Source of the DNA: a virus
IMG/VR virus record: IMGVR_UViG_3300029258_001506
Coordinates: 34,188 to 98,187 of that record
Direction: 5' to 3' (one strand)
DNA: 64,000 nt
In this document: positions 46,122-55,989 of the stretch, piece after piece
How the letters are laid out: the number at the start of each line of letters is the position of its first letter
How positions within the stretch are numbered: position 1 is the stretch's first letter
Notes under the pieces: generated by a model
Databases searched by the model: none
Seen by the model: only the letters and a program-made list of their open reading frames with translations
What the model was told of the DNA's origin: nothing
Program-made: the position numbers and the translations under genes

Positions 46122-48302
46122 ATGCCTACCGGCCGATCAAGAATCGATGTCAAGTACGTTCAGGGGCAGCGCAACGTCAACACGGTGCCGACGGCGAAGG
46201 CCGCGGTCACCGGCATCACCGAGCGCGGGCCGTGGACCAAGCAGACCATCACGTCGCCGGAGGAGTACTCCGAGGTGTACGGCGGCCTGCTCTCGAACTC
46301 CGCCGCGGAGATCCCGCAGAACATCAAGCAGTTCTTCGACAACGGCGGGACGCAGCTCGTCATCCAGCGGATCTGTCACTACACCGATCTCACCGACCCG
46401 GACAGCTACACGGCGGTCAAGGGTTCGGTGATGCTGCAGAACGCCGGCACCGCGGCGACCGCGGCGTCGATCACCAGCACGGGGACGCAGAACTTCGAGC
46501 TGGTGCCGGGCGACGACCTCGACATCACCGACGACATCGGCGGGCTCGTCACGGTGACGATCGACGCGGCGCCGGCCGAAGAAGAAGATGCGGTGTCGTA
46601 TCCGATCGGCGCGCTCTCCGGCGGCGAGACCCTGACCGTCAAGATCGACCGCGGCACCGTTCAGACCGTGACCGCGGCCGGCGGCGAGACCACCGCGGAC
46701 GACATCGCGGCGCTGATCAACGGCCAGCTCTCCGGGAGCAAGACGTACGTCAACGGCGGCCAGGTCCGAATCGAGTCGGACCGATCCGGGACGGGAAGCT
46801 ACGTCGAGATCACCGGCGGCACGCTGAACGCGATCCTGCTGTTCCCGACGTCCGAGGTCCAGGGGACCGGCGACGTGTCCGACATCACCGCGGTCACCGG
46901 CGCCGAGCTGAAAACCGTGATCGAGGCGGACTGCACGCCGAACATCGCGGTCACCGTCAACGCCGACGACACGATCACGATTGCCACCGCGACCACCGGC
47001 TCGAGCAGGTCGTTGACCATCGGCGGTTCGGCCCGGACGAAGATCGGGCTGGCGACCGGGCCGGTCTCCGGCACCGACGACTCGCCGGAGGACACGCTCG
47101 AGGTCGAGGGCAAGACCGAGGGCGCGTACGCGAACAGCCTGTCGATCATGATCACCGCGGCGAGCAACGGTGACTCCGACTTCTTCAACCTGTACGTGTA
47201 CAAGGGCGGCGTCGCGCAGGAATCCTGGGAAAACCTGATCATGACGACGACACACGCCAGATACGTCGAGGCGATCATCAACAACACGACCACCGGGAGC
47301 AACCTGATTGCCGTGACGGACCAGCTGCTCGGGTACGCGGCGGCCGACGCCAAGCCGGACACCGGGACGTTCGGCCCGATGACCAGCGGCGACGACGGGC
47401 TGTCCGGCCTGGTCGACGCCGACTTCATCGGCCAGGAAGCCGGGCTCACCGGCCTGTACGCCTTCGACTCCGACCTCGACATCCGGCTCGTTGGGATCCC
47501 GGGGCGCTCCTCGGCGACCGTGCACTCGGCGCTCAACAGCTACGTTTTGCACCGGGATAAGGCCGTGTACGCCGTCCATCCGACGCCGAAGCTCGCCGAC
47601 GTCGCCAGCGCGACCGCGATGGAAACGTTCGCGAAGGCGAACCTCGAGGGGACGACCGAGTTCGGGTGCTGCGCGTGGCCGCGGATCGCCATCGCCAACC
47701 CGAGCACCACGATCTTCGGGAGCGGCGACACGATCTATGTCGAAAGCTCCTTGTCGAAGATGGGAGCGTTCGCCCGGAACGATCACCACCATCCGGACGG
47801 AGTGTTCACGTCGACCGCCGGCGTCGAGGAAGGGATCATCGTCGGCTGCCTGGGAGTCGAGTCCGACGAGATCCTCGACCCGGGCAAGCGCGATCTCATC
47901 ATGGACGTGAACATCGAGCCGGTGATGAAGATCGAGGGCTATAACTGGCATTGGGACGGCGGTCGCAACCTCAAGAACGACGGCGACTGGCCGCGTCAGT
48001 GGCACGCTCGCGGCGTGATCTACATCGTGCAGAGCCTCAAGAACTCGAGCACCTGGATCCGCCACAAGAAGAACACCGAAAAGGCGCGCGGAGATTGGGA
48101 GGACCAGGGGACCGACTTCCTGTCGACGCTCCCGGAGGAAGCGTTCGACCCGGATCGACTCACGTTCTTCGAGGTGTCCGACGCGCTCAACAAGCCGGCC
48201 ATCAAGGCGCAGATGCTGGTCCGCGGGAAGCTCGGTCTCGGGTTCAGCGACGACGCGGAGTACGCAGAGATCATCGTCACGCGCACCGTCGCGGCGGCCT
48301 AG
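46122..48302 (+). CDS. Tail sheath protein
   Basis: 726 aa. GVAAVTGITERGPWTKQ-like opening (AAVTGITERGPWTKQ, about 27-41), IKQFFDNGGTQLVIQR (69-84) and the C-terminal WIRHKKNTEKARGDWEDQ match phage contractile sheath subunits. The region about 122-250 carries the repeated beta domain as an insertion. Contracts to drive the tube through the envelope. Confidence 0.9.
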   Translation: MPTGRSRIDVKYVQGQRNVNTVPTAKAAVTGITERGPWTKQTITSPEEYSEVYGGLLSNSAAEIPQNIKQFFDNGGTQLVIQRICHYTDLTDPDSYTAVKGSVMLQNAGTAATAASITSTGTQNFELVPGDDLDITDDIGGLVTVTIDAAPAEEEDAVSYPIGALSGGETLTVKIDRGTVQTVTAAGGETTADDIAALINGQLSGSKTYVNGGQVRIESDRSGTGSYVEITGGTLNAILLFPTSEVQGTGDVSDITAVTGAELKTVIEADCTPNIAVTVNADDTITIATATTGSSRSLTIGGSARTKIGLATGPVSGTDDSPEDTLEVEGKTEGAYANSLSIMITAASNGDSDFFNLYVYKGGVAQESWENLIMTTTHARYVEAIINNTTTGSNLIAVTDQLLGYAAADAKPDTGTFGPMTSGDDGLSGLVDADFIGQEAGLTGLYAFDSDLDIRLVGIPGRSSATVHSALNSYVLHRDKAVYAVHPTPKLADVASATAMETFAKANLEGTTEFGCCAWPRIAIANPSTTIFGSGDTIYVESSLSKMGAFARNDHHHPDGVFTSTAGVEEGIIVGCLGVESDEILDPGKRDLIMDVNIEPVMKIEGYNWHWDGGRNLKNDGDWPRQWHARGVIYIVQSLKNSSTWIRHKKNTEKARGDWEDQGTDFLSTLPEEAFDPDRLTFFEVSDALNKPAIKAQMLVRGKLGLGFSDDAEYAEIIVTRTVAAA

Positions 48303-48317
48303 TAAAGGGAGGATTCG

Positions 48318-48776
48318 ATGGGAAAGCCTCGCAACTTCCATATGCAGCAGAACTTCCTGCTGCTGATCGGTGGCGTCGAGCGCGCGCGTTTCAGCAGCGT
48401 CGACGGGCTCGACCAGCAGGTACCGGATGTCGTCATTCGCCAGGGCGCGGAGACATTTCCGAACCGGCAGCCGGGAGAGTACCAGCCGGTCGACGTCACC
48501 GTCGAGGGGCCGGCGTTCACCGACACTTCGATCGAGGATATGTTCTACAAGACCATCGACCTGATCAACGGCGGCGGAGCGATCGGTGAGGATCTGTACT
48601 TCACCGCGACGCTGCAACAGGTCGACCGGGACAAGTCGACGGTGCTCAAGAAGTGGAAGCTCGAGCGCTGCTACTGCGGCGGGTACAACGCCGGGACGTT
48701 CGACGCCGAAGGAGACGCCGTCCGCAAGGAGTCGTTCATCCTGCGGCCTCGGAGGGTGATACCGCAAACGGTGTGA
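48318..48776 (+). CDS. Tail tube protein
   Basis: 152 aa, AAGGGAGG upstream. NFLLLIGGVERARFSSVDGL follows the gp19/FI-like tube opening, and the whole length fits T4-type tubes. Located directly after the sheath, as usual. Confidence 0.85.
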   Translation: MGKPRNFHMQQNFLLLIGGVERARFSSVDGLDQQVPDVVIRQGAETFPNRQPGEYQPVDVTVEGPAFTDTSIEDMFYKTIDLINGGGAIGEDLYFTATLQQVDRDKSTVLKKWKLERCYCGGYNAGTFDAEGDAVRKESFILRPRRVIPQTV

Positions 48777-48815
48777 CCAACCAGACACCCACAACTGACG
48801 TAAGGAGGGCACGTC

Positions 48816-49628
48816 ATGGGTAACCAAACCTTTAAATTTCCGTCGGGAATGGTGGCCGAGCTGAGAGCCAGGTCGATCGCCGAGATGAAGTCTACTCTGC
48901 AGGCGATGGTCGCCAGCCAGCACGAGGGCATCGAGAAGGCGCTCACGGACGCGACAGTGCGTCTTGTCGACCCGGGGCCATACCCGGACGGCATCGAGAA
49001 GAACGGCGCTGTGGACTGGTCTCAGACGCTCGAGGGGGACCGTATCGCTGGGATGGTCAACATGCGAATCGCGGCCTACCGTCCAAAGGGGCACGAGTAC
49101 CCGATGCAGTTGCAGTGCAAGCACTGCCCGGAGTCGTTCATCTGGGATGTCGACCTGCGGCCGGAGCCCGACGGAGATGTGCTCGTGTACGACCTGGCGC
49201 CCGACGCGGCCGAGCGGTTCCAGAACGGAGAGCCGAGCGAGTACACGATCGACGGGAAGCTGGTGAAGTTCTTGCCGTTGATGGCGAAGCACTCGCTGCT
49301 CCTCGAGAAGATGTCGAAGGGGAAGGCACTCCCGGACGTCGACGAGCTGTCGATGGTGCTGCGGATCATCGAGGTCGAGGGCGTCGAGAAGGACATGATC
49401 AGGCGCTGGATCGACAGCCTCGGACTCCTACAGCAGAAGCTGTCGCTGGCGATGGCGGAGGCCGACTGCGGCATCGAGACGACCATCGAGGTCTACTGTC
49501 CGAAGTGCATGAAGCGTTACGAGACCGAACTCCCTTTCGGTGCGGATTTCTGGGTTCCGCAATCACTGGCGCGGTCCCGGAGGGAGAAGAAATTGGCGGA
49601 GGTGAGGCGCGGCCAATCTACGGACTGA
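48816..49628 (+). CDS. T4-type baseplate hub assembly protein (tail chaperone, first frame)
   Basis: 270 aa, strong AAGGAGG before the ATG. FKFPSGMVAELRARS (about 6-20), DPGPYPDG ... GDRIAGMVNMRIAAYRP, LQCKHCPESFIWDVDL and YCPKCMKRYETELPFGADF match the T4_baseplate family, with zinc-type CxxC pairs. It helps assemble the hub or tape measure. A slippery site near the end (49532) may let ribosomes enter the -1 frame. Confidence 0.75.
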   Translation: MGNQTFKFPSGMVAELRARSIAEMKSTLQAMVASQHEGIEKALTDATVRLVDPGPYPDGIEKNGAVDWSQTLEGDRIAGMVNMRIAAYRPKGHEYPMQLQCKHCPESFIWDVDLRPEPDGDVLVYDLAPDAAERFQNGEPSEYTIDGKLVKFLPLMAKHSLLLEKMSKGKALPDVDELSMVLRIIEVEGVEKDMIRRWIDSLGLLQQKLSLAMAEADCGIETTIEVYCPKCMKRYETELPFGADFWVPQSLARSRREKKLAEVRRGQSTD

Positions 49629-49903
49629 TTCTTCCGGTCGACACGGCGGGAGTCCGAGAGCGGCTGGCGTGGGTCAAAGATTGTCCGCCGTTACTCGGGG
49701 GTTGGAGCAGGAAGGATTTGATGCGGCTCCAAACCAAGCTCATGTACCGCTCCCCTAACATCGGAGGTCTAGGTCTCAGCCTGGCCGAAACGGAGTCGAT
49801 GCGAATCGACGAGGCGCTCGATTGGGTACGGCTGCTCGCCAAGGAGCAGCGGCGAGAGGCCGCCGCGGTTCGTGACGCGTTCGACGGGAAGGGGGCGAGC
49901 TAG
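49538..49903 (+). CDS. -1 frame extension of the hub assembly protein
   Basis: 121 aa, listed from the first codon after the possible slip site C CCT TTC (49532-49538). No ATG/GTG start is seen until ATG 49721 (AGGAAGG upstream), but the sequence upstream (YGLILPVDTAGVRERLAWV) already looks coding. The extension ends exactly at the tape-measure GTG. Classic tail chaperone pairs use such a shift. Confidence 0.6.
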   Translation, partial: RCGFLGSAITGAVPEGEEIGGGEARPIYGLILPVDTAGVRERLAWVKDCPPLLGGWSRKDLMRLQTKLMYRSPNIGGLGLSLAETESMRIDEALDWVRLLAKEQRREAAAVRDAFDGKGAS

Positions 49904-52371
49904 TGGCGACCCGGACCGTCAAGACCGTGTACGAGATCCTCGGCCGGGACAACGCCTCGGCCGCAATCAACCGCACGTCCACCGCGTTCAAGGGTCTACA
50001 GGCCACCGCGGGCAACGCGTTTAAGACGATGGCGATCGGCGGCGGGTTCATGGCCGCCGGCGGCGGGTTGCTCAACTTCATGGGGTCGGCCGTCGGAGGA
50101 GCGCGCGAACTCGAGTACGCGCTCGCCGAGTTGAAGGGCGTATCGCAGGCGACTACATCCCAGATGGAGGCACTCACCGCACAGGCTCGGCAGCTCGGCA
50201 TCGAGACGCAGTTCACGCCGACGCAGGCGGTCGAAGGTCTGACCGCGCTAGCTCAGCAGGGGTTCACCGCGGCACAGCAGCTCAAGTCGATCCGGTCGGT
50301 GCTTTACCTCGCCGGCGCGTCCGGCGGGAAGGTGCCGCTCGCCGAGGCCGCGAAGCTCACCGCACAGACGCTCAAGGCGTTTCAGCTCGACGCCGAGGAC
50401 ACCGAGATCACGATCGATCAGCTGGTCAAAACGACGACGATGTCCGGCCTGGCGATCGACGAACTGGCTCTCGCGTTGCAGAACGCCTCCGCCGGCGCGA
50501 TCGCGATGGGGCTCGGCGTCGGCGAGTCGATGACCGCACTCGGCCTGATCAAGAACATCATTCCGAGCGCGCAGATGGCCGGCTCGGCGTTCCAGATCCT
50601 GACCCAGCGGCTCAGCGACCCGCGGGTCCAGGGGTTGATGAAAAAGAATCTCGGCGTCGACATCGTCGACGAGGCAACCGGGAAGTATCGCGACTTCGGG
50701 AACGTGCTCGTCGAGCTGTCGTCTGGAATGATGGATCTCACCGAGTCGCAGCGCGGCGCGCTGATCGGCGAGGCGTTCGGGGCCAGGGCGAAGAAGGGCA
50801 TCCTCGCTATCATGGCCCAGCTCGAGAAGGGGATCACGACGACGACCGGAGAGGTGCTCAAGGGGCAGGCGGCCTGGGACTACTGGCAGAAGAACCTCGA
50901 CCCGAAAAACGTGAAGGGGTTTGCCGAGTCGCTCAACGACCTCAAGCTCGACACGTTGCACGGCCAGCTCGAGCTGGTCAACGGCTCGTTCGATACGTTC
51001 ATGCAGGAGTTGGGCAAGGGTCTGGCGATGTTCCAGAAGGGCGCGATCAAGGCGTTTCTCGGCGTGTTCAACAGCCTGCTCGAGATATTCTCAGGGTTGC
51101 CCGCTCCGGTGAAGGCGGCGATCTCTGCGTTCATCACTTTCGGCGGTGTGTTGCTCAAGGTGACCGGCGCCTTTATCGTGATGAAGGGCGTGATGTCGCT
51201 ACTCGGGATCTCGTTAGGGGCGATCATCTCATCGCTCGGACGGATACTCCTGTTCGCCGGTCCGCTTGCGCTGCTGTTCGGCGCGATCGGGATCGGTGTC
51301 TACGGCGTCGCGCGAGCGATGAAGAAGAACATCGGCGGCGTCGGCTCGAGCTGGGGCGACCTCTGGTCGAAGGTGAAGCTCGGCTGGCAGGGAGTGATCG
51401 ACGTCATCACCACCGGGGGGTTCTCCGAGGCGGTGATGGGGGAGCTGAACAAGGTCGAGAACAAGGGGTTCAAGTCGATCATGGTGACGATCATGCGCTG
51501 GATCGGGAACGCGAAGGCGTTCTTCAAGGGGATCGTCGCCGGGTTCGACGCCGGCCTCGAGCGCCTGGCCGGGCCGCTCGACCGCTTGAAGCAAACCGTC
51601 GGCGAGGTGTTCGGCGTCTGGTTCGACGGCGCGAAGCAGGGCACCGCGGCCACGGAGGAGTGGGCCGGGCGCGGCCGGTCGTTTGGGGACATGCTGTCTC
51701 GGTTCTCGCAGGCGCTGATCATGCTCGTCGACAACACGATCAAGTTCGGCGACCAGCTAATGACCGCGATGTCGGCCGCGGACGTGACGATCCCGGATGT
51801 GATCGAGGGTGTGAAGGGCCTGTTCACCGTGCTCGAGAAAACGTTCTCGCTGCTCGTCAAGATCATCGAGTCGGTCGATCGGTTGATGGATGCGCGGACG
51901 GTGTTCGGTACGTTCGGGAAAGACCTCGGCGAACTGACCCAGCGGGAGATGCTGGCCCGGGTCAATTTGCAATTCGGCAACGACGCGCGGGCCCGGCTGC
52001 AGAAGCAGCTCAACGACCTCAACGAGGCGCAACAGCTGGGAGCGCCGGTTTTCCAGGGGATCGAGGGGAAGGCCAAGCACCGCAAGATGGTCGAGCAGGC
52101 GTTCCAGCGGGAGGTGGTGATGACCGCGGCGGGAGGGGCGAACCCGAAGCGGATTAAGGACCAGGAGCGCTTCGTCCGGGAGAATCACGAGTTCATGCAG
52201 CAGATGCTGTCCGAGCTGCGGAAGCGGAAGGACAAGCAGAAGATCGAGGTCGCGCTGCAGCTCGACCGGCGAGAGCTGGCGCGGCAGATGGTCGCGGTCT
52301 CCGACGAGAACGAAGAAGAAGATTTCAACGTCCCGACGATGCCGATGTCGATCCCGGAGGGTAGCCAATGA
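49903..52371 (+). CDS. Tape measure protein
   Basis: 822 aa, GTG start overlapping the previous TAG. TP901-type domain (ARELEYALAELKGVSQAT ... ASAGAIAMGLGVGES) near residues 65-260, Gly-rich hydrophobic segments (about 395-465; FITFGGVLLKVTGAFIVMKG), and a helical C-terminus. Sets tail length; 822 aa suggests a tail of about 120 nm using 0.15 nm per residue. Confidence 0.85.
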   Translation: MATRTVKTVYEILGRDNASAAINRTSTAFKGLQATAGNAFKTMAIGGGFMAAGGGLLNFMGSAVGGARELEYALAELKGVSQATTSQMEALTAQARQLGIETQFTPTQAVEGLTALAQQGFTAAQQLKSIRSVLYLAGASGGKVPLAEAAKLTAQTLKAFQLDAEDTEITIDQLVKTTTMSGLAIDELALALQNASAGAIAMGLGVGESMTALGLIKNIIPSAQMAGSAFQILTQRLSDPRVQGLMKKNLGVDIVDEATGKYRDFGNVLVELSSGMMDLTESQRGALIGEAFGARAKKGILAIMAQLEKGITTTTGEVLKGQAAWDYWQKNLDPKNVKGFAESLNDLKLDTLHGQLELVNGSFDTFMQELGKGLAMFQKGAIKAFLGVFNSLLEIFSGLPAPVKAAISAFITFGGVLLKVTGAFIVMKGVMSLLGISLGAIISSLGRILLFAGPLALLFGAIGIGVYGVARAMKKNIGGVGSSWGDLWSKVKLGWQGVIDVITTGGFSEAVMGELNKVENKGFKSIMVTIMRWIGNAKAFFKGIVAGFDAGLERLAGPLDRLKQTVGEVFGVWFDGAKQGTAATEEWAGRGRSFGDMLSRFSQALIMLVDNTIKFGDQLMTAMSAADVTIPDVIEGVKGLFTVLEKTFSLLVKIIESVDRLMDARTVFGTFGKDLGELTQREMLARVNLQFGNDARARLQKQLNDLNEAQQLGAPVFQGIEGKAKHRKMVEQAFQREVVMTAAGGANPKRIKDQERFVRENHEFMQQMLSELRKRKDKQKIEVALQLDRRELARQMVAVSDENEEEDFNVPTMPMSIPEGSQ

Positions 52372-52901
52372 GCGAGCCGTCATCAACGCGTTCCAGTCTC
52401 GCCAACATGGAGACGATGCAGGGGATCATTTTCCCGTTCGAGCCGGAGGTGTGGCGCGGCAACGTGAAGGTCAACTACAACGAGGTAGCACCGATCGGCG
52501 GGGCTCACGCGTACCTCGACTTTCAACACACAAGCAACGAGCGGTTCTCCGCCGAGTTCCGCTGGGAGAGGTTGCTGCTCGCGTTCGCCGGCGCGCAGCG
52601 TCAGTCGATGGACGACGCGGCGGACAAGATAGACAAGCACCGCGCGTTCCTGAAATCGTGCACGGTGCCGGGAGAGTTGCCTGACGGCAGCGTCACTGGT
52701 GAGACTCCGCTGCTGTTCCTCGATGTGCCGGGAGTGCTCGCGGTCTACTGCGTGATGGAGTCGCTCGATTGGGAGATCCCGCGGCGGGCCGAACGCGACC
52801 GGCGGATCATGACGTACCGCGCACGGGTGACGTTCATCGAGAAGCCGCAGTACAGGTACACGACGCAGAGCCTGCTCGAGGCAGGGTACAATCGGTATTA
52901 G
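52368..52901 (+). CDS. Tail protein between tape measure and LysM protein
   Basis: 177 aa, ATGA overlap. Beta-rich with a helix in the middle (AGAQRQSMDDAADKIDKH) and a C-terminal segment RYRTTQSLLEAGYNR-like (YRYTTQSLLEAGYNRY). Proteins here often connect tube and baseplate. Not otherwise recognised. Confidence 0.55.
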   Translation: MSEPSSTRSSLANMETMQGIIFPFEPEVWRGNVKVNYNEVAPIGGAHAYLDFQHTSNERFSAEFRWERLLLAFAGAQRQSMDDAADKIDKHRAFLKSCTVPGELPDGSVTGETPLLFLDVPGVLAVYCVMESLDWEIPRRAERDRRIMTYRARVTFIEKPQYRYTTQSLLEAGYNRY

Positions 52902-52902
52902 G

Positions 52903-53274
52903 ATGGCAACGCTCAACAAGTACAGCCCGTATCGGTTCTGTGTCGAGACCGCCGACAGCGACGGCCGGCGCTTCATGACCGAGCGCGAGCCGTTCGGGTA
53001 CGTCGACCTGGCGGACAACGTGCCTCACCTCGTCGCCGAGGGCGACACCTGGCACGGTCTGGCGTACCACTACTTTCGCCCGCTCAAGCTCCGCGACAAG
53101 AACGGCGTCGAGGTGGAGGTCTCCTCGCTGCTCGGACATGTGATCCGCGACTTCCAGCCGGTGCCGATCCTGGATCCGTTCATTCCGCCGACGCCGGGCT
53201 CGTACCTGTACGTCCCGTCGCGGCGAACGCTGCTGAACAAGATTTACAGCCCGGACCGGAGGCGGTTCTCGTAA
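52903..53274 (+). CDS. LysM-like baseplate protein
   Basis: 123 aa. LVAEGDTWHGLAYHYF (about 43-58) and PPTPGSYLYVPSRRTLL give a LysM-like fold as in P2 gpX and related hub proteins, which cap the tube or bind peptidoglycan. Ends one base into the hub gene. Confidence 0.7.
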   Translation: MATLNKYSPYRFCVETADSDGRRFMTEREPFGYVDLADNVPHLVAEGDTWHGLAYHYFRPLKLRDKNGVEVEVSSLLGHVIRDFQPVPILDPFIPPTPGSYLYVPSRRTLLNKIYSPDRRRFS

Positions 53275-54623
53275 TGTCTCTCGGTGGCATCGGTGTCTGG
53301 ATCGACACCTACCAGTCGGACGAGGGAGACGGCCCGCTCGAGCTGTTGCTGCGTGACGACTCCAACCCGGACGGCCGGCTGCTGTCGTTCGAGTTCGACG
53401 ACCGCGACGTGAAGGTCGACAAGGCGACGCTGTTCCTCCGGAACTCCGACATGCTGCTACACGACGAGCCGGCGTTCGCCCGCGGGCAGAAGCTCCTCGT
53501 CACCTGGGGCAGGCGACAGTTCATGGGAAAGCCTCGCCGGATGGTCGTCAAGAAAACCGAGGGGACCGACCCGCTCAAGGTGGTTCTTCTCGACGAGGCT
53601 GTGCTGCTCGACAAGGCACCGAAGAAGCGCATCTGGTACAACTGCACGGACTCCGACGTCGCGCGGGAGATCGCCGAGGAGAACGGATACACGAGCTTCC
53701 TACAGGACATCGTCGACACCAAGGCCGTCCGGCGGAGCATCACGCAGCGCGGCAGCGACGCGCGGATGCTCCGGATGCTGGCGCACCGAAACGGTTTCGT
53801 GTTCTTCGTCGGTGCCGACGGCCTGCATTTTCACCCGCGGAACATGGAGCAGGAGCCGACGCGCTGGTACACCTGGCGCGGCACCGCACAGGACAACGGG
53901 GAGATCCTGTCGATGCCGCAGATCACCGCGAACCTGGCGGCCGACATCGCCAAGGTCAGCGTCCGCGCGCGCGACCCGCTCACGCACGAACTGGTCGAGG
54001 CCGAGTACGGTGTCGCCAGCGGCGTCGAGACGCTCGGCGACTACCTGGCCAGCCTCGGCAACGACGAGGAGATCGGAGACCCTGACTCGCTCGAGGGGCG
54101 TCGCCAGGCCAGGGTCACCAGGACCACCGAGATCAACGCCGGGTACGCCACGCAGGCCGAGGTCGAAGCACAGGCCGAGGCGCTCTACCGGACCACCGCG
54201 CAGGGGCGGTACAAGATGACCGTCACCATCCGCGGCAACCCGGAGGTCGGCGCGAAGCAGCTCCTCGGATTCAACCTCCCGACCGAGACGTTCTCCGGGT
54301 TGTGGTACGTGCCGCACGCGGTCACCAAGATCGCGGCCGGGAACTACACGATCGAACTCGAGTGCATGAAGGACGCGCTCGGCAAGCTGTTCACCAAGAA
54401 GCTCCGGCCGGTGAGCAAGAAGAAGAACCAGAAGAACGACGACGGAGGAGACAGCGCACCGGACGAGAGCAGCCTTCACAAGGTAGCGACGATCATCCTC
54501 GGCCAGGACGACCAACCGACGGAGGGCTGGGCCTTCGTCGACCCGAACGGAAAGACGCAGCGAGTGCAGGAGATGACGTCGGCTGAGCGCGCTCAGCACG
54601 CGGACCTGCTGCCGGCGGACTAG
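53274..54623 (+). CDS. Baseplate hub protein (gpD/T4 gp27-like)
   Basis: 449 aa. Beta-rich N-terminus (PDGRLLSFEFDDRDVKVD), RNGFVFFVGADGLHFHPR, and long beta repeats follow gpD/late-control-type hubs, which hold the spike and the tube end. A Lys-rich hinge (SKKKNQKNDDGG) precedes a C-terminal tail. Confidence 0.75.
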   Translation: MSLGGIGVWIDTYQSDEGDGPLELLLRDDSNPDGRLLSFEFDDRDVKVDKATLFLRNSDMLLHDEPAFARGQKLLVTWGRRQFMGKPRRMVVKKTEGTDPLKVVLLDEAVLLDKAPKKRIWYNCTDSDVAREIAEENGYTSFLQDIVDTKAVRRSITQRGSDARMLRMLAHRNGFVFFVGADGLHFHPRNMEQEPTRWYTWRGTAQDNGEILSMPQITANLAADIAKVSVRARDPLTHELVEAEYGVASGVETLGDYLASLGNDEEIGDPDSLEGRRQARVTRTTEINAGYATQAEVEAQAEALYRTTAQGRYKMTVTIRGNPEVGAKQLLGFNLPTETFSGLWYVPHAVTKIAAGNYTIELECMKDALGKLFTKKLRPVSKKKNQKNDDGGDSAPDESSLHKVATIILGQDDQPTEGWAFVDPNGKTQRVQEMTSAERAQHADLLPAD

Positions 54624-54625
54624 CG

Positions 54626-55189
54626 ATGAAACTCGAGGGACTCTACAGCGGGACGGTTCTACAGCGGGAGGATCCGGACAACGCGATCCCGGACGGCGAG
54701 GTGCTCGGCCGGGTCACGGTGAACATACCGGGAGAGATCGAGGAGACTGCGTGGGCCTGGCCGCGCGGAGCTGGCGGCGCGGAGAAGTTCGGGCGCAACT
54801 TCTCACCGCCGGTCGGAGCGGCCGTGCTCGTGCAGTTCGTGAACGGAGACTCGGACCACCCGGTCTGGGAGCTGGATCACCACGCGATCGGGCAGACGTT
54901 CCCGGAGTTCGTGCACCCGGACGTGATGGTGATGGGGACCGAGCACTTCCGGTTCGTGCACGACACGCGGGAGGGGCAGCGGTACGCGGCGCTGAGAGCG
55001 CTCAAGCAGGTCGGCGACAACGAGGAGACGCTGATCGAGATTCGGTTCGACATCGAGAGGAACATGCTCCTCGTGCACGGCGAGACCGGGCTGGCGCTGA
55101 ACACCCGCGGCCAGCTCGAGGTGCTCTCCCGCGGCGGAGACGTGGAGATCCAGCGGCGGAAGGTCATCAAGACCAAGAGGACGATCTGA
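54626..55189 (+). CDS. Spike/hub OB-fold protein (gpV/gp5-like)
   Basis: 187 aa. GRVTVNIPGEIEETAWAWPR ... NFSPPVGAAVLVQFVNGD (about 30-75) is the OB-fold of gp5/gpV proteins, which sits under the hub and carries the membrane-puncturing spike. The C-terminal half ends in a beta pattern (GDVEIQRRKVIKTKRTI). No lysozyme domain is present. Confidence 0.8.
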   Translation: MKLEGLYSGTVLQREDPDNAIPDGEVLGRVTVNIPGEIEETAWAWPRGAGGAEKFGRNFSPPVGAAVLVQFVNGDSDHPVWELDHHAIGQTFPEFVHPDVMVMGTEHFRFVHDTREGQRYAALRALKQVGDNEETLIEIRFDIERNMLLVHGETGLALNTRGQLEVLSRGGDVEIQRRKVIKTKRTI

Positions 55190-55190
55190 A

Positions 55191-55988
55191 ATGGCAACGT
55201 TGCCCGTAGGGTGGAATCCGGCCGACGACTTCCTGTGCTCTCTCCTCGAGGGCTGGGAGCCGATGGACGACGTGTGCTTCCCGGGCGGGTTCTGCCTCTC
55301 GCAGATCGTCGACGGGATGAACCAGATTCCGAGTCCGGCCCAGCTCGCGATGCAGTACTTCGAGCAACTCGGGCCGTTGATGTCACCGCTCAAGCCGATC
55401 TTCGACATCATTGACGCGGTGCTCGCCGTTTACAAGTGCGTGAAGGCCACCGGTGACGCGATCAGCGAACTCGATCCGACCAAGCTGTTCGAGTGCATTC
55501 CGGAGCTGGTCGAGATCATCAACAAGCTGCTCAACATGGTCCCGCAACTCGCGCTCCCGCGGATGATACAGGCGATCCTCCGGAACATGGCGCGGCTGCT
55601 CGACGGGATCGCCGACGACCTCGACTACCTGCTCGAGCAGCTCGAGGAGACCGCCGACGCGATCGACCGCGCGGCCGACCTCGACGATGTCACGCTGACC
55701 GGGTTCTTGAGCTGCGCGCAGTCGTCGATCGAGGAGCAGGCGTTCTCGATGGCCGACGTGCTGCAGGGCATCGGCCGGATCATCCTGCTGATCAATATCA
55801 TGATGGGGCTGTTCGGCGGGCCGGAGATCCCGTGCTTCGGACAGCTGATCCGCGAGAACCTACCGGGGCCGCTCGGTCCGATTATCGATTTGCTGCGAGC
55901 ACTCGCCGACCTGCTCGAGTACATCGCGAACCTGATCCCGGATCCGCAGCTGGCGCTTACGCTGGCGCTGGGGGAGCAGAGGTGCTGA
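55191..55988 (+). CDS. Helical baseplate protein
   Basis: 265 aa. Leucine-rich amphipathic helices (ELVEIINKLLNMVPQLALPR, MARLLDGIADDLDYLLEQLE) with a few cysteines. Located between spike and gp25; no family recognised, possibly a baseplate wedge part or a chaperone. Confidence 0.5.
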   Translation: MATLPVGWNPADDFLCSLLEGWEPMDDVCFPGGFCLSQIVDGMNQIPSPAQLAMQYFEQLGPLMSPLKPIFDIIDAVLAVYKCVKATGDAISELDPTKLFECIPELVEIINKLLNMVPQLALPRMIQAILRNMARLLDGIADDLDYLLEQLEETADAIDRAADLDDVTLTGFLSCAQSSIEEQAFSMADVLQGIGRIILLINIMMGLFGGPEIPCFGQLIRENLPGPLGPIIDLLRALADLLEYIANLIPDPQLALTLALGEQRC

Positions 55989-55989
55989 G

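Noticed and set aside
46137-49292. Long reverse-strand open frame of 1051 codons opposite sheath and hub genes
   Set aside because: High GC keeps opposite frames open. The + strand here has clear sheath, tube and hub proteins, and the reverse translation has no domain-like pattern.
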